Assembly: GCF_020595055.1 (NCBI RefSeq)
Contig: NZ_JAJDOO010000019.1
Span: forward strand, 26,870 to 90,869
From: Desulfosporosinus shakirovi
Lineage (GTDB): Bacteria > Bacillota > Desulfitobacteriia > Desulfitobacteriales > Desulfitobacteriaceae
Length of the DNA: 64,000 nt
Direction: 5' to 3'
Below the pieces are notes generated by a model. It did not search any database. It worked only from the letters and a program-made list of their open reading frames with translations, and had not been told where the DNA came from. The translations under genes and the position numbers were made by a program. Below, piece after piece: positions 33,181 through 41,471 of the stretch. The stretch's first letter is position 1, and the number at the start of each line of letters is the position of its first letter.

Positions 33181-35397
33181 CTAATTGCGCCAGCCTAACG
33201 TCCTGAACAGAGCTGTGGCGGCTTCGGCACGGCTGACTGTTTGACCGGGGGCAAAGGCTTGGCCGTCAACCTTAAGAATGCCGCTGCTGGTAGTGATGGC
33301 AACATAGCCTAAGGCGTCGGAGCTGATTTGATCCGCATCCTGAAAATCGACTTTATAGATATCTTTAAGTTCCGCAATTCGATTCAATTGAATAGAACGC
33401 AGCATAAGCTTAGCTAAAAGCTCACGGTTGACAGAATCCCCTGCTTTAAGATCTTCCTTCAGCCAGCCCAGGTCTTTGGCTTTAGTAAGAATTTCTTTAT
33501 CCGTAAGATTGACATTTCCCCATATACCATAGCGGCTGAGATACATGGCGCGTAGCAAAGACTCCAAGCTCATGGCTTCCGAAGGCTTAAAGCTGTTCCC
33601 ATAATCTCCGAACAAACCTGCCCGGCCCAGAACCGTGATCTCGGCGGCACCGCTGACTCCATCCAGATCGGTGAAGTTAAAAGGCTTGGGCCCTTTTTCA
33701 ATAGGCTGACCCTGATAATCCAATAACTCTCCGGTTTTAGCATCTATGATGTTGGAAGCGGCAACACTTCGGTCTTGGGCCACGGGCAGATAAACCAGCC
33801 GCAAATCCCCCGGTATGCCATTAGAATAGATGCGCACATAAGACAAAGTCAAAGGACGCTTTCGAAGAAAAGCATCGCCAGCCTTTTCCTTGCTGAGAAC
33901 TCCGGAAACACCCGGCAAATTATAGTCTCCCCAGTTAAGTTCAAAATTTGTAATCATACCTGACACAGGATCGACGTTGACTGTCATCCCGTTGGCCGGG
34001 AAGCTGACGTCATTAACTACCCTCTGAAAATTAAAGGCTTGGTTATTCCCTGGTTCCGGGGCAATTTTGCTGAACAGTTGATTTTCTTCCTGATCTAAAG
34101 CAACTTCCTTGAAGCGTTCAGGCTGAATACGATTCAAAAACTCCTCGGCCAGTTTTTGGGCGGCAGCCCGGTCCAGTTTGACGTCCGTATTGCCTGTCTG
34201 GAAATTTGAAAGGCCAAAGCCGAATAACTCACCCGTCTTAGCGTTAACCCTGGCACTTATATACTGAGGAGTTCCCGCTTTTTTCTCCCCGGAGTCCGTA
34301 TCGTGCCAGTCAAAGCTCCAAATGCGCTGGTCGGCATTGCGCCACTCTTTACTCAGGTTGGCGCTGCGCAAGGTCAGAGTTTCCGGAATTTCAATCCAGC
34401 GTTTTACCGCTTCAATGGCTTCCTCTTGCTTGAGGAGGTTCCCCGCACGTTCAACTTCCTGACGCTCCTGAGGCGTCAGGACCTGCCCGTTTGAGTCCCT
34501 GGGGGCGCTTCCCGCCTTGGCACCCATGCCGCCCATGCCGGAAGTATCCGCAGACAGCCACTCCCCTGGTTTCAGCTCAAGGGGCAGACCTGTGAAAGCA
34601 TCAATAGCTCCTCCGTTTTGTCCCGTCAATTGATAGACAAGCTTGGCATCCTGCTTTTCTCCGGCAGCCAGTATTCTGTAGGGCGATGAAACCCAATACT
34701 GCAATTTAAAGTATGGAGCTTTGACAAAAGCCTGCTGGGCTTGTTCCATATTAATAACGCCCTCCACAGCAGGCGCTGTGACCTCGTTCCAGGTAAGATT
34801 ATAGGATGTGATCTGTCCGTCCGCGCTTGAGACCTGCACATTTGCTCCGTTGCCGAGAAAAGGTACGCCGTTGACAAGCCGCTGATATTGGTTGGAATAA
34901 TTTAAGGGACCATAGCCTAAAGGCAAAATCTCCTGATCATTGGGAACTAATTTTAACTCCCCGGCCCGCTGCCCCAATAAACGGTTCAAGAGCTTGTAGC
35001 CGCAGTCCTGAGCATCTTCCTTCGAAATCGCTGGAATCATTGAACTATTGCCGGATTCATCATTATTCCAATAATTCATGCTGACAATATCCCCGTTAAC
35101 GGCGTTAACCTCGGCAGCGAACTCTCCCGCCCTTTCCGCCGTACCGCTCCAGCGTAAAGCCCAAACCTGCCTGTCATCATAAGTATTGTAACTTGAACTA
35201 AAGTCTGTATAGTCACTGGGTACTTCAAAATTGGTCTTAACGATTTGAATAGCCTTTTCCAAGTTTATTTGCGACTTAGCCAGAGCCCCAACTGCCGCCG
35301 TAGTAGCTTCACGAGCTAAAGCCATCGGCGCAACGGCCGGTACCAGTAAAACCGTAACAACGCACACGGCCAGGAAAGAACGCCAGGTTTTTTTCAT
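33181..35397 (-). CDS. YcdB/YcdC-repeat surface protein with C-terminal SLH domains
   Basis: 738 residues. A signal peptide (VCVVTVLLVPAVAPMALA) is followed by two long copies of the YcdB/YcdC-type module, each with a PepSY-like half that starts as LEKAIQIVKTNFEVPSDYTD and KQEEAIEAVKRWIEIPETLT. The last 170 residues (from about 570) hold SLH repeats, with LSRYGIWGNVNLTDKEILTK, DFQDADQISSDALGYVAITT and PGQTVSRAEAATALFRTLGW. The protein should sit on the outer cell wall via secondary polymers. Similar proteins occur in several copies in Desulfitobacterium-like genomes. It is monocistronic. Confidence 0.85.
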   Translation of the reverse strand: MKKTWRSFLAVCVVTVLLVPAVAPMALAREATTAAVGALAKSQINLEKAIQIVKTNFEVPSDYTDFSSSYNTYDDRQVWALRWSGTAERAGEFAAEVNAVNGDIVSMNYWNNDESGNSSMIPAISKEDAQDCGYKLLNRLLGQRAGELKLVPNDQEILPLGYGPLNYSNQYQRLVNGVPFLGNGANVQVSSADGQITSYNLTWNEVTAPAVEGVINMEQAQQAFVKAPYFKLQYWVSSPYRILAAGEKQDAKLVYQLTGQNGGAIDAFTGLPLELKPGEWLSADTSGMGGMGAKAGSAPRDSNGQVLTPQERQEVERAGNLLKQEEAIEAVKRWIEIPETLTLRSANLSKEWRNADQRIWSFDWHDTDSGEKKAGTPQYISARVNAKTGELFGFGLSNFQTGNTDVKLDRAAAQKLAEEFLNRIQPERFKEVALDQEENQLFSKIAPEPGNNQAFNFQRVVNDVSFPANGMTVNVDPVSGMITNFELNWGDYNLPGVSGVLSKEKAGDAFLRKRPLTLSYVRIYSNGIPGDLRLVYLPVAQDRSVAASNIIDAKTGELLDYQGQPIEKGPKPFNFTDLDGVSGAAEITVLGRAGLFGDYGNSFKPSEAMSLESLLRAMYLSRYGIWGNVNLTDKEILTKAKDLGWLKEDLKAGDSVNRELLAKLMLRSIQLNRIAELKDIYKVDFQDADQISSDALGYVAITTSSGILKVDGQAFAPGQTVSRAEAATALFRTLGWRN

Positions 35398-35670
35398 TCT
35401 TATCTACCTTCCTCTCCTTATCCTCTTTTTATGATAATTCGAAATTAACCCTCCACATTCCTCCTCGTATAATAATAGTATTAAAACCATCGGTTAGCAT
35501 AATTTCCAAAGTTCTTTCGCCCTACACTTCATAAGCATAAAATGACCTATTAAATGCTACTCTCCGTTCAACTATGTTCATCCCCCTCCCTGCCGGAATC
35601 AAAAAAATACACCTCCTGTTTAGCATCGTCGTAACCTACCAATGTCATATTGTGCTGACAGAATAGCCGC

Positions 35671-35826
35671 TTAATTCTTACCCTTAATCATTTCTGCCTT
35701 CCTCCACAAATCCTCAAAGAAGCCGACAAAGTCCGGGCCAAAGCGATGGACAACATTCATAAAAATCCTTGTAAGTATGGTCATCCATAAAAGAGCAATT
35801 ACAATGCCCAAAATGCCGTTATTCAT
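35671..35826 (-). CDS. small single-helix membrane protein
   Basis: With the ATG at 35826 (GTGAGG 6 nt upstream) it has 51 residues: NNGILGIVIALLWMTILTRI is a membrane helix, followed by a soluble tail FGPDFVGFFEDLWRKAEMIK. The longer frame to 35931 has no ribosome binding site. No family is recognised. Confidence 0.5.
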   Translation of the reverse strand: MNNGILGIVIALLWMTILTRIFMNVVHRFGPDFVGFFEDLWRKAEMIKGKN

Positions 35827-36004
35827 ACTCATCCTCACTTTCCGCTCTCCGCCAGACACCAAGCGCGGGATCATACGTCCTTTTTTTAACGAAGATTCCA
35901 CGCCTCCCAGACAGACAGCCCCTAACTTCATATAAAACTCTTTAGCCTGGGGGCTTGTAAATCACTCCGTTCCACATTGATCATCTCGACTAATCGTTCA
36001 AAAT

Positions 36005-36901
36005 TCATGCGTGAGAAATAATCGGAAACATTAATTTGTTGGTTTTAAACGGGCAATAACCATCACTATGTACAAATAGAGTGGTATTTTCTTCACAATG
36101 TTTTTGACATATCAAGCCTTCTGTGTTCAAAGGCGTAAACCCCAGAAGTATTTCCTCTTCAGCCTCTGAAGAAATTTCGCCCAATACATCACGTAATTCA
36201 GCATCAGTTTCACCCCAAATATCGCAACACCTTATTTGCCCATCTTTGTTTTCGGCAATAATAACCACATCATATTTGGAGGAATAATATAAGTTCTCTT
36301 TCATAAGTCCCCTGCAATAAAATGACAATAAACCTTGATTTTCCGCCATATAAAATGCCGAGAATGGATTTCCTTGTTTATATTTTTCTAAAACAAGATG
36401 AATGTTTCCCTCATCGCTCGCCTGTAGCTTTTGGCCTTTTGTGCCATTGGGATTTATCCCAGATTGCTTATATTCATACTCGAAGGTTTTTGAAAAACCG
36501 AATTTAGGGTAAAAATCGAGAACCGAATCATTGGCAAATAAGTAAATGACATCACAGTTGCTTTTCCATTTCTCAATAATATACTCCATCAGCCAGCGGC
36601 TCAATCCTTTGCCACGAAAATCCAAATCAGTCATCACGGTCCCTAATTGAATGTAAAGTTTTCTGTGCCCCCGATGGTAAAACGGAATCTGATTCACTGA
36701 AACATTGGCACAGACCTTCCCATCCTGGGCAAGCACATGCGGTTCATACTCCCCACCGACACGCTCGAACGATAACCCAAACGTACCTTTGGACAGTTTA
36801 TTAAAGCTTTCAAAGAGATTTCTGTCCATTCCTATTTGATTCGAAAAAACATATCCATTTCCACTTATCTCTACGGTGAAACCACTTCTCAATTTTTCCA
36901 T
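36005..36901 (-). CDS. GNAT-family N-acetyltransferase
   Basis: 298 residues. The GNAT core is in the first half: HVLAQDGKVCANVSVNQIPF, LGTVMTDLDFRGKGLSRWLM (with the acetyl-CoA loop RGKGLSR) and VIYLFANDSVLDFYPKFGFS. The C-terminal 140 residues (from EGNIHLVLEKY) form a second domain as in other 300-residue GNAT proteins. It should acetylate an amine of unknown identity. It is monocistronic. Confidence 0.85.
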   Translation of the reverse strand: MEKLRSGFTVEISGNGYVFSNQIGMDRNLFESFNKLSKGTFGLSFERVGGEYEPHVLAQDGKVCANVSVNQIPFYHRGHRKLYIQLGTVMTDLDFRGKGLSRWLMEYIIEKWKSNCDVIYLFANDSVLDFYPKFGFSKTFEYEYKQSGINPNGTKGQKLQASDEGNIHLVLEKYKQGNPFSAFYMAENQGLLSFYCRGLMKENLYYSSKYDVVIIAENKDGQIRCCDIWGETDAELRDVLGEISSEAEEEILLGFTPLNTEGLICQKHCEENTTLFVHSDGYCPFKTNKLMFPIISHA

Positions 36902-37059
36902 GTTATGCCCCTTTAAACTAAAAAACTATCACTCATTCCGCTTGGCAAAGTGCACACCATTCTATGGAAATAGCATATCATATCCGCCTCAAAAAAATCA
37001 TCTCTCCATAAGTATCTCCCGGCTTGACCTGACTCGTAAACATTTTTGGCCAGTAGAAC

Positions 37060-37581
37060 TCAATTAATCTTGAAAATCAGACATGTGCTCACTCCATGAG
37101 CATATAATTCATCATTTCCGCCTTTTATGCGCCCTTCAACAGTAGCTAATTTTCTTCCGCTGTGGATAATCCTGGCCTCACAGAGCACCAATTTGCTTTC
37201 AGCAGTGACGGGTTTGATAAAGTTCACTTTAATCTCAACCGTGGAACAAGTTATATTCTGCGGAAGGGTTGTAAGCACCGCAGCAGTCATTGCGGTATCC
37301 ATCAGCGTGGAAAGAATTCCTCCATGAACGGTGGCAAAAGGATTATAGTGGTGCTCTCCAGGATGAAGTTCAAATGCCGCAAAGCCATAGTCAACATCTT
37401 TGAGCTGATAACCGATCAGTTTTGCAGCCGGCGGCGGGCCGATTTTACCGTCCCTTATGCTTCTTAGGTAATCCAGTCCGGAAATGGCTGACACCGCATC
37501 TCTTTTGTTTATTTGAGGATCATCCCAGACGATGGTCCTTTTTCTTTCCCCGCCTCTTCCTGAGTCATACAGAGTATCCAT
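37060..37581 (-). CDS. PaaI-type hotdog thioesterase
   Basis: The ATG at 37581 has CAGGTG upstream and gives 173 residues. The hotdog core is clear: GFAAFELHPGEHHYNPFATV then HGGILSTLMDTAMTAAVLTT (HGG plus the catalytic acidic residue in LMDTAM), VEIKVNFIKPVTAESKLVLC and a C-terminal YAHGVSTCLIF. Such enzymes hydrolyse aromatic or short acyl-CoA esters. The first 25 residues (RGGERKRTIVWDDPQINKRD) are typical of the slightly longer subgroup. Confidence 0.85.
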   Translation of the reverse strand: MDTLYDSGRGGERKRTIVWDDPQINKRDAVSAISGLDYLRSIRDGKIGPPPAAKLIGYQLKDVDYGFAAFELHPGEHHYNPFATVHGGILSTLMDTAMTAAVLTTLPQNITCSTVEIKVNFIKPVTAESKLVLCEARIIHSGRKLATVEGRIKGGNDELYAHGVSTCLIFKIN

Positions 37582-37614
37582 CAAACACACCTGCCTCTTA
37601 ACAGATTTTTCAGA

Positions 37615-37770
37615 CTAAATCCTTGCTAAAACAAGCTGAACTGCCGCCGTGCGGTCATAAGGTGTCAGTGTAAACTGAAAATAGTATTTGTATCCCATCT
37701 CAATAAGTTTGAGATGACTGAGGATATTTTCAGCATCTTTTGTCCAAAGTACAAGGCAAATGTCTCGCAT
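37615..37770 (-). pseudogene. fragment of a DUF1848-family protein
   Basis: The minus strand reads LVLWTKDAENILSHLKLIEM, GYKYYFQFTLTPYDRTAAVQ and LVLARI before TAG. The FWTK and YYFQFTLTPYG segments are typical of DUF1848 proteins, which are about 300 residues long and have a Cys cluster that is absent here. Confidence 0.6.
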
Positions 37771-37891
37771 CAGGGAAAATGCCCAATATCATTTTATAAT
37801 CAACTAACCATTGCCATAGGAATTGTCACAGGTGCTTTTTAAAAGCACCTCCACCAATTAACTGCTAGCTCTTTTTATAAACGTAACACCT

Positions 37892-38743
37892 TTACTCCAA
37901 ACGTTGCCACATTTCGTCTGAAAATGTACCGCTTGCGACACTCGAAACCGTACCGGTCATGTGTACGTGTCCGTCAGTATTAATGTCTATGTCAATGACT
38001 CCACCATGCATATGTACCTTCACGTGATTATCAACTAAGCCTAGCTTATATGCAGCGCTTGCTGCCGCACAGCTACTACTGCCGGATGCCAAAGTATAAC
38101 CTGCTCCCCGTTCCCAAATCTCAATTCTAATATTATTTCTATCAAGGACCTTTAGAAACTGCACATTTATCCTATTTGGGAACATAGGATGGTTCTCAAT
38201 AACTGGCCCCAATTCTTTTGCTTGCTCCTCAGAAATTATATCCATGGGTAACACGCAGTGTGGGTTACCTATCGAGAGACACGTAATTCTGAACGAACCC
38301 TTTTCCAATTCTAAGACTTCATCAATAACCTCGCGGGATAGTCCTGCCACAGGGATGGATTCACTCAAAAATGTAACAGCCCCCATGTCAACCCTAATTA
38401 ATTCACCTTTTCCGTCTAGTATGGTAACAAGTACCTCCCCTCCCAAGGTGTCCAAAGTGAAACTGCTCGTATTGATATAACCCTGATCAAAAAGATACCT
38501 TGAAAAGATCCGAATTCCGTTTCCGCTTTTCTCGGCTTCACTACCGTCAGGATTTAAAATTCTTAGCTTTATGCAGCCGCCATCAAGGATTGGTCCATAC
38601 AAAATCCCGTCCGATCCTATTCCAAAATTCCGATGACAAATTAGTCGGATATTTTCCGTTGTTAGATTAAGCATGGTTTTATTAGGGTCGATAACTATAT
38701 AGTCGTTACCTAACGCATGATATTTTACATAATCTACCTTCAT
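37892..38743 (-). CDS. DapF-fold epimerase homologue with Ser in place of both catalytic Cys
   Basis: 283 residues, full length for diaminopimelate epimerase: KYHALGNDYIVIDPNK at the start, RNFGIGSDGILYG, then NPDGSEAEKSGNGIRIF and ERGAGYTLASGSSSCAAASA. In DapF the two catalytic cysteines stand at CGNG and ACGTG; here the codons are AGC (Ser) and TCC (Ser), and the usual GET of the second motif is GYT. Both DNA positions were read directly. The two-base racemisation of DapF is therefore unlikely as such. It may be a subfamily with another activity (compare serine/threonine-substituted members of the related proline racemase family that act as dehydratases), or have another substrate. It is monocistronic. 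Confidence 0.8.
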   Translation of the reverse strand: MKVDYVKYHALGNDYIVIDPNKTMLNLTTENIRLICHRNFGIGSDGILYGPILDGGCIKLRILNPDGSEAEKSGNGIRIFSRYLFDQGYINTSSFTLDTLGGEVLVTILDGKGELIRVDMGAVTFLSESIPVAGLSREVIDEVLELEKGSFRITCLSIGNPHCVLPMDIISEEQAKELGPVIENHPMFPNRINVQFLKVLDRNNIRIEIWERGAGYTLASGSSSCAAASAAYKLGLVDNHVKVHMHGGVIDIDINTDGHVHMTGTVSSVASGTFSDEMWQRLE

Positions 38744-39025
38744 CTATTAACCCTCCTCAATAGGCTACAATATCTTCTTTGTCATTGTGTGCACGTTATA
38801 GTTAACACCTGCATTAAAAGCGTTTTTTAAATTCACCAAACCTCCATGTGTATTATCTCCTCGAGTTTTTTTCTGGGACGTGCCTTAGAAATTTCATTTA
38901 TATATAGAAAAAACATTAGACCCAGCATTGCTATATTATACCAGATATATACCTTTCCCCCTATCTCCTAATTGAAAACAACCAATAAAAATCCACAGTG
39001 TGTTACTAATTTATAATCCAATCAA

Positions 39026-39340
39026 TTATTCCTTCTTTGAGGCACCTTCGAACTGAATATCCCAGTACTCTTTCGCTGTGACCGGGTCTTTTGATATATC
39101 CGCCTTTTTGAGTTCCGCGGACTTCAAACTTAATTCAGATAGTATTTTTGGGGTCTTATTTATAGCTTCTTCCTTTGTTGCCTTTGAAATGGTATCTGGC
39201 GGATTCTGTGATAAATTGTTTGTAGAATTACTGGGAGTTAGTTTGGGTGTTGTTTCAGCCTGAACGCCAAAAATGATGTTGATTCCGCTAATGTTCGTGA
39301 GTTCAAAACCATTAGTGAATTTCTTGACGGTATTGAACAA
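39026..39340 (-). CDS. possible fragment of an exported protein
   Basis: The 104-codon frame contains GINIIFGVQAETTPKLTPSN, like the end of a signal peptide (cut after VQA), and then a Lys/Ser-rich tail (NKTPKILSELSLKSAELKKA, YWDIQFEGASKKE). The N-terminal 25 codons lie antisense to the antitoxin remnant at 39263-39343 and are probably not genuine. So this looks like a truncated gene. Confidence 0.35.
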   Translation of the reverse strand: MFNTVKKFTNGFELTNISGINIIFGVQAETTPKLTPSNSTNNLSQNPPDTISKATKEEAINKTPKILSELSLKSAELKKADISKDPVTAKEYWDIQFEGASKKE

Positions 39341-39343
39341 TGA
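39263..39343 (+). pseudogene. C-terminal remnant of the antitoxin gene
   Basis: In the plus strand, upstream of the toxin and overlapping it in ATGA, the frame reads NAKNDVDSANVREFKTISEF and LDGIEQ before the stop. This has the look of an antitoxin tail. It is cut by an in-frame TAG about 25 bp further upstream. Confidence 0.45.
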
Positions 39344-39618
39344 CCAGAAGCTTTAAATCTACTCGTAAATTCGATAAGCAATTTAAACAACTAGACCGAA
39401 AGGCTTCCAAAGAAGCAGAAAAAGCTATTGAGTTATTCATCTCTGATCCCAGCCATCCTTCTTTACGCTATAAAAAAATTCAAGGGACGGATAACTTCTA
39501 TGAAATCAGCGTTAATATGACGGTAAGAATTATCATCGAAGTTACTTCTGAAAGAAACGATGAGATTAATACGCTTTATATCATCGGAACTCATGATGAA
39601 GTTTTCCCACCCAAGTAG
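39340..39618 (+). CDS. RelE/ParE-superfamily toxin, apparently orphaned
   Basis: 92 residues: SFKSTRKFDKQFKQLDRKAS, KEAEKAIELFISDPSHPSLR, YKKIQGTDNFYEISVNMTVR, then the C-terminal TLYIIGTHDEVF. This is the RelE/YoeB-like fold of ribosome-dependent or gyrase-type toxins. The expected antitoxin is only a remnant upstream (39263-39343). Without it, the toxin is either inactive, not expressed, or controlled from elsewhere. Confidence 0.8.
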   Translation: MTRSFKSTRKFDKQFKQLDRKASKEAEKAIELFISDPSHPSLRYKKIQGTDNFYEISVNMTVRIIIEVTSERNDEINTLYIIGTHDEVFPPK

Positions 39619-39737
39619 CCCAAGCGTCTATTTTGGCTGAAGACAAATTAAAAAGCTCTCAACCACAGCAAAAGGCAAAAAGCTTAACCAGTGTCCGGAA
39701 AAAAGTATCCCGAAAAAAGGTCTGCACCTCCTAACAT
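39619..39737. other. short coding-like stretch after the toxin
   Basis: A plus-strand frame reads VAQASILAEDKLKSSQPQQK, AKSLTSVRKKVSRKKVCTS and stops at about 39733. It has no start and no known relative; it may be a remnant. On the minus strand, this is the region where the orphan riboswitch would read through. Confidence 0.25.
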
Positions 39738-39893
39738 CCCGTAGGTAGTTTAATCTTGGTTTAAGCAGGTTTCCTGGCTCAAGATCATCGTCTGCTCACG
39801 TCTTCCCGGAAATAAATCCAGTGACATATTTGTGAGAAAAACTCCCTCATACAGTGGCGGGCAGCGCGTCAGCTTCTACCGACTTCCCTTTTC
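39738..39893 (-). promoter_or_regulatory. cobalamin riboswitch without an adjacent target gene
   Basis: The minus strand shows AAAGGGAAGTCGGTAGAAGC, GACGCGCTGCCCGCCACTG, GTCACTGG, GGGAAGACGTG and the B12 box AGCCAGGAAACC. It is most similar to the aptamer at 12935-13100. No minus-strand gene starts within the next 390 bp, and the oppositely oriented toxin gene occupies the place. Confidence 0.85.
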
Positions 39894-39895
39894 AA

Positions 39896-39952
39896 CTCTT
39901 TCCCTCGCCCCTTGTTGCCATGGATACTAGGCAACCAGTTGGGCTTTTCCTC
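39896..39952. repeat. 57-bp repeat, copy 1
   Basis: TTTCCCTCGCCCC, GTTGCCATGGATACTA, GCAACCAGTTGGGCTTTTCC: the same 57 bp, with about three changes, occur at 58629-58685. It lies directly 5' of the orphan riboswitch in its transcript and contains the stem GTTGCC/GGCAAC. Confidence 0.75.
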
Positions 39953-39971
39953 AGTTGATATTAAAAGTTTA

Positions 39972-41094
39972 TTATTTAAACCCGTCAAAACTGAGCATGC
40001 CTGCAACAATGGCAGTCACGGGAACAGCGATAACAAGACCAATACTTCCGGCCATAGACCGTAATATTTCGGAAGCAATGCTTTCGCTGTTGATAAGCTG
40101 ATATAAAGAGATATTTTCTGCAGCTAATAGAAACAACAAATATAGGGAACCTTCGGCATAGGCTAAAATAAGTGTATTGGCCATCGTTCCGATAGTATCT
40201 TTTCCAACACTCATTCCAGCTTTAATTAACTGAAAAGGGCCTATACGAGAAGAGCTTTCTTCTAATTCATTGACAGCTGAGGCAATCGACATACTCACAT
40301 CCATTACTGCTCCCAGGGAACCAATGATGATTCCGGCAAAGAGCAATCCCTGATAACTAAAATCTAAATCTTGTGGGAGGAATCCCAACAAATAAAATTC
40401 CTCATCCACGACCCCGGTGAGATGAGATAGGTCACCAATCAGCACAGATAGGTAGGCGGCTATGGACAGGCCACACAGAGTTCCGATAATGGCAGAAAAA
40501 GTTTTTTTGTTCCAGCCTCCGATAAGGAACAGCGTAAAAACAGTAATGATCACACAAGCAGATAGTAATATAAACGGGGTCATAACCTTGCAAAATAAGA
40601 GGGAAGAGCACTTTAATAATCAAAACATATGTCAAAAGGAGAGAAAGAACAGCCCGAAGGCCTTTTGAACCTCCGATTAGTACTAGCAAACCGACAAAGC
40701 CCAGCAAAAGATAGATCATATATTTATCCCGGGCGATTTCGGTAATATTGACATCCTCGACCGATCCGGTTTTATCAAGAGTGAGAGAGACGAATACTTT
40801 ATCGTTTTCCCTAAGAGTAATTCTGCAAAAAATACCAGTAGCATGAAAATCAGTAATAAATTTTTGATTTCAGAAATTCCCTTCTAACATTTTCAATTCA
40901 ATGGATTGGGCATTGTTTTCATGGGAAGGCTGTTACAGGTTAATGTCCGTGACTCTTGCACGCATCATCTTTTCAGCTTTATCGGTGGGCGTTGCAGAAG
41001 CTTCGCTGGCGGCCAGAGTGATACCGGATTGAAAAATAAAGATATTGCCAATCAATAACAGGAGAAGAATTGTATATCTAAAAAGGAGTTTCAT
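39972..41094 (-). pseudogene. YibE/F-family membrane protein, two nonsense codons and one frameshift
   Basis: An ATG at 41094 with GGAGG upstream opens a signal peptide (KLLFRYTILLLLLIGNIFIF). The frame then meets TAA (after RARVTDINL) and TGA (after EIELKML-like LEGNF), continues ITLRENDKVFVSLTLDKTGS, RDKYMIYLLLGFVGLLVLIG and LFPLILQGYDP. At about 40575-40579 a one-base shift moves the frame to FILLSACVIITVFTLFLIGG and on to VTAIVAGMLSFDGFK at 39972. All parts match one YibE/F-like protein in order. The gene is dead or heavily affected by base errors. Confidence 0.8.
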
Positions 41095-41232
41095 CGACTT
41101 TATTCCTCCTTTAGAAAAACTTAATCCCTGATAGTTATGAATGTATTTAGAAATATATTCCAGTAATATAGTTTGTGTTTACTTTCTTGAAAACAACACC
41201 TTCACAAGCCCTATCGGTCCCGAGCTGGAAAG

Positions 41233-41276
41233 AAAAAAGTCATTGCAATGGCTAAATGCTACTGCAATGACTTTTT
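41233..41276. terminator. bidirectional terminator-like hairpin
   Basis: AAAAAAGTCATTGCA (41233-41247) pairs with TGCAATGACTTTTT (41263-41276). It stands between the YibE/F pseudogene and katE, in a 377-bp stretch in which I see nothing else. Confidence 0.7.
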
Positions 41277-41471
41277 CGAGTACCCTTTACTTGTTAAGAT
41301 CCGATGTTTGTAGAGGTAAGTTCCAACCGTCAAGGGCCTTGGCTGAAGTCTACAAAGATCGTCCAATGAAAATAGCAAACTGTTATAGATATAGTTCCTC
41401 GGAATAAAAGGCCATGGGGTTGGGATACTAACTGTCATGAGTACTTTTGATCAGGAAAGGAGAGGTTTTTA

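Noticed and set aside
37892..38743. Calling the gene dapF with a standard function
   Set aside because: Both catalytic cysteines are serines, so the plain annotation would be misleading.
41405..41450. GGCCATGGGG as a motif copy before katE
   Set aside because: Lacks the GGAGGT part, the inner stem and the T run.
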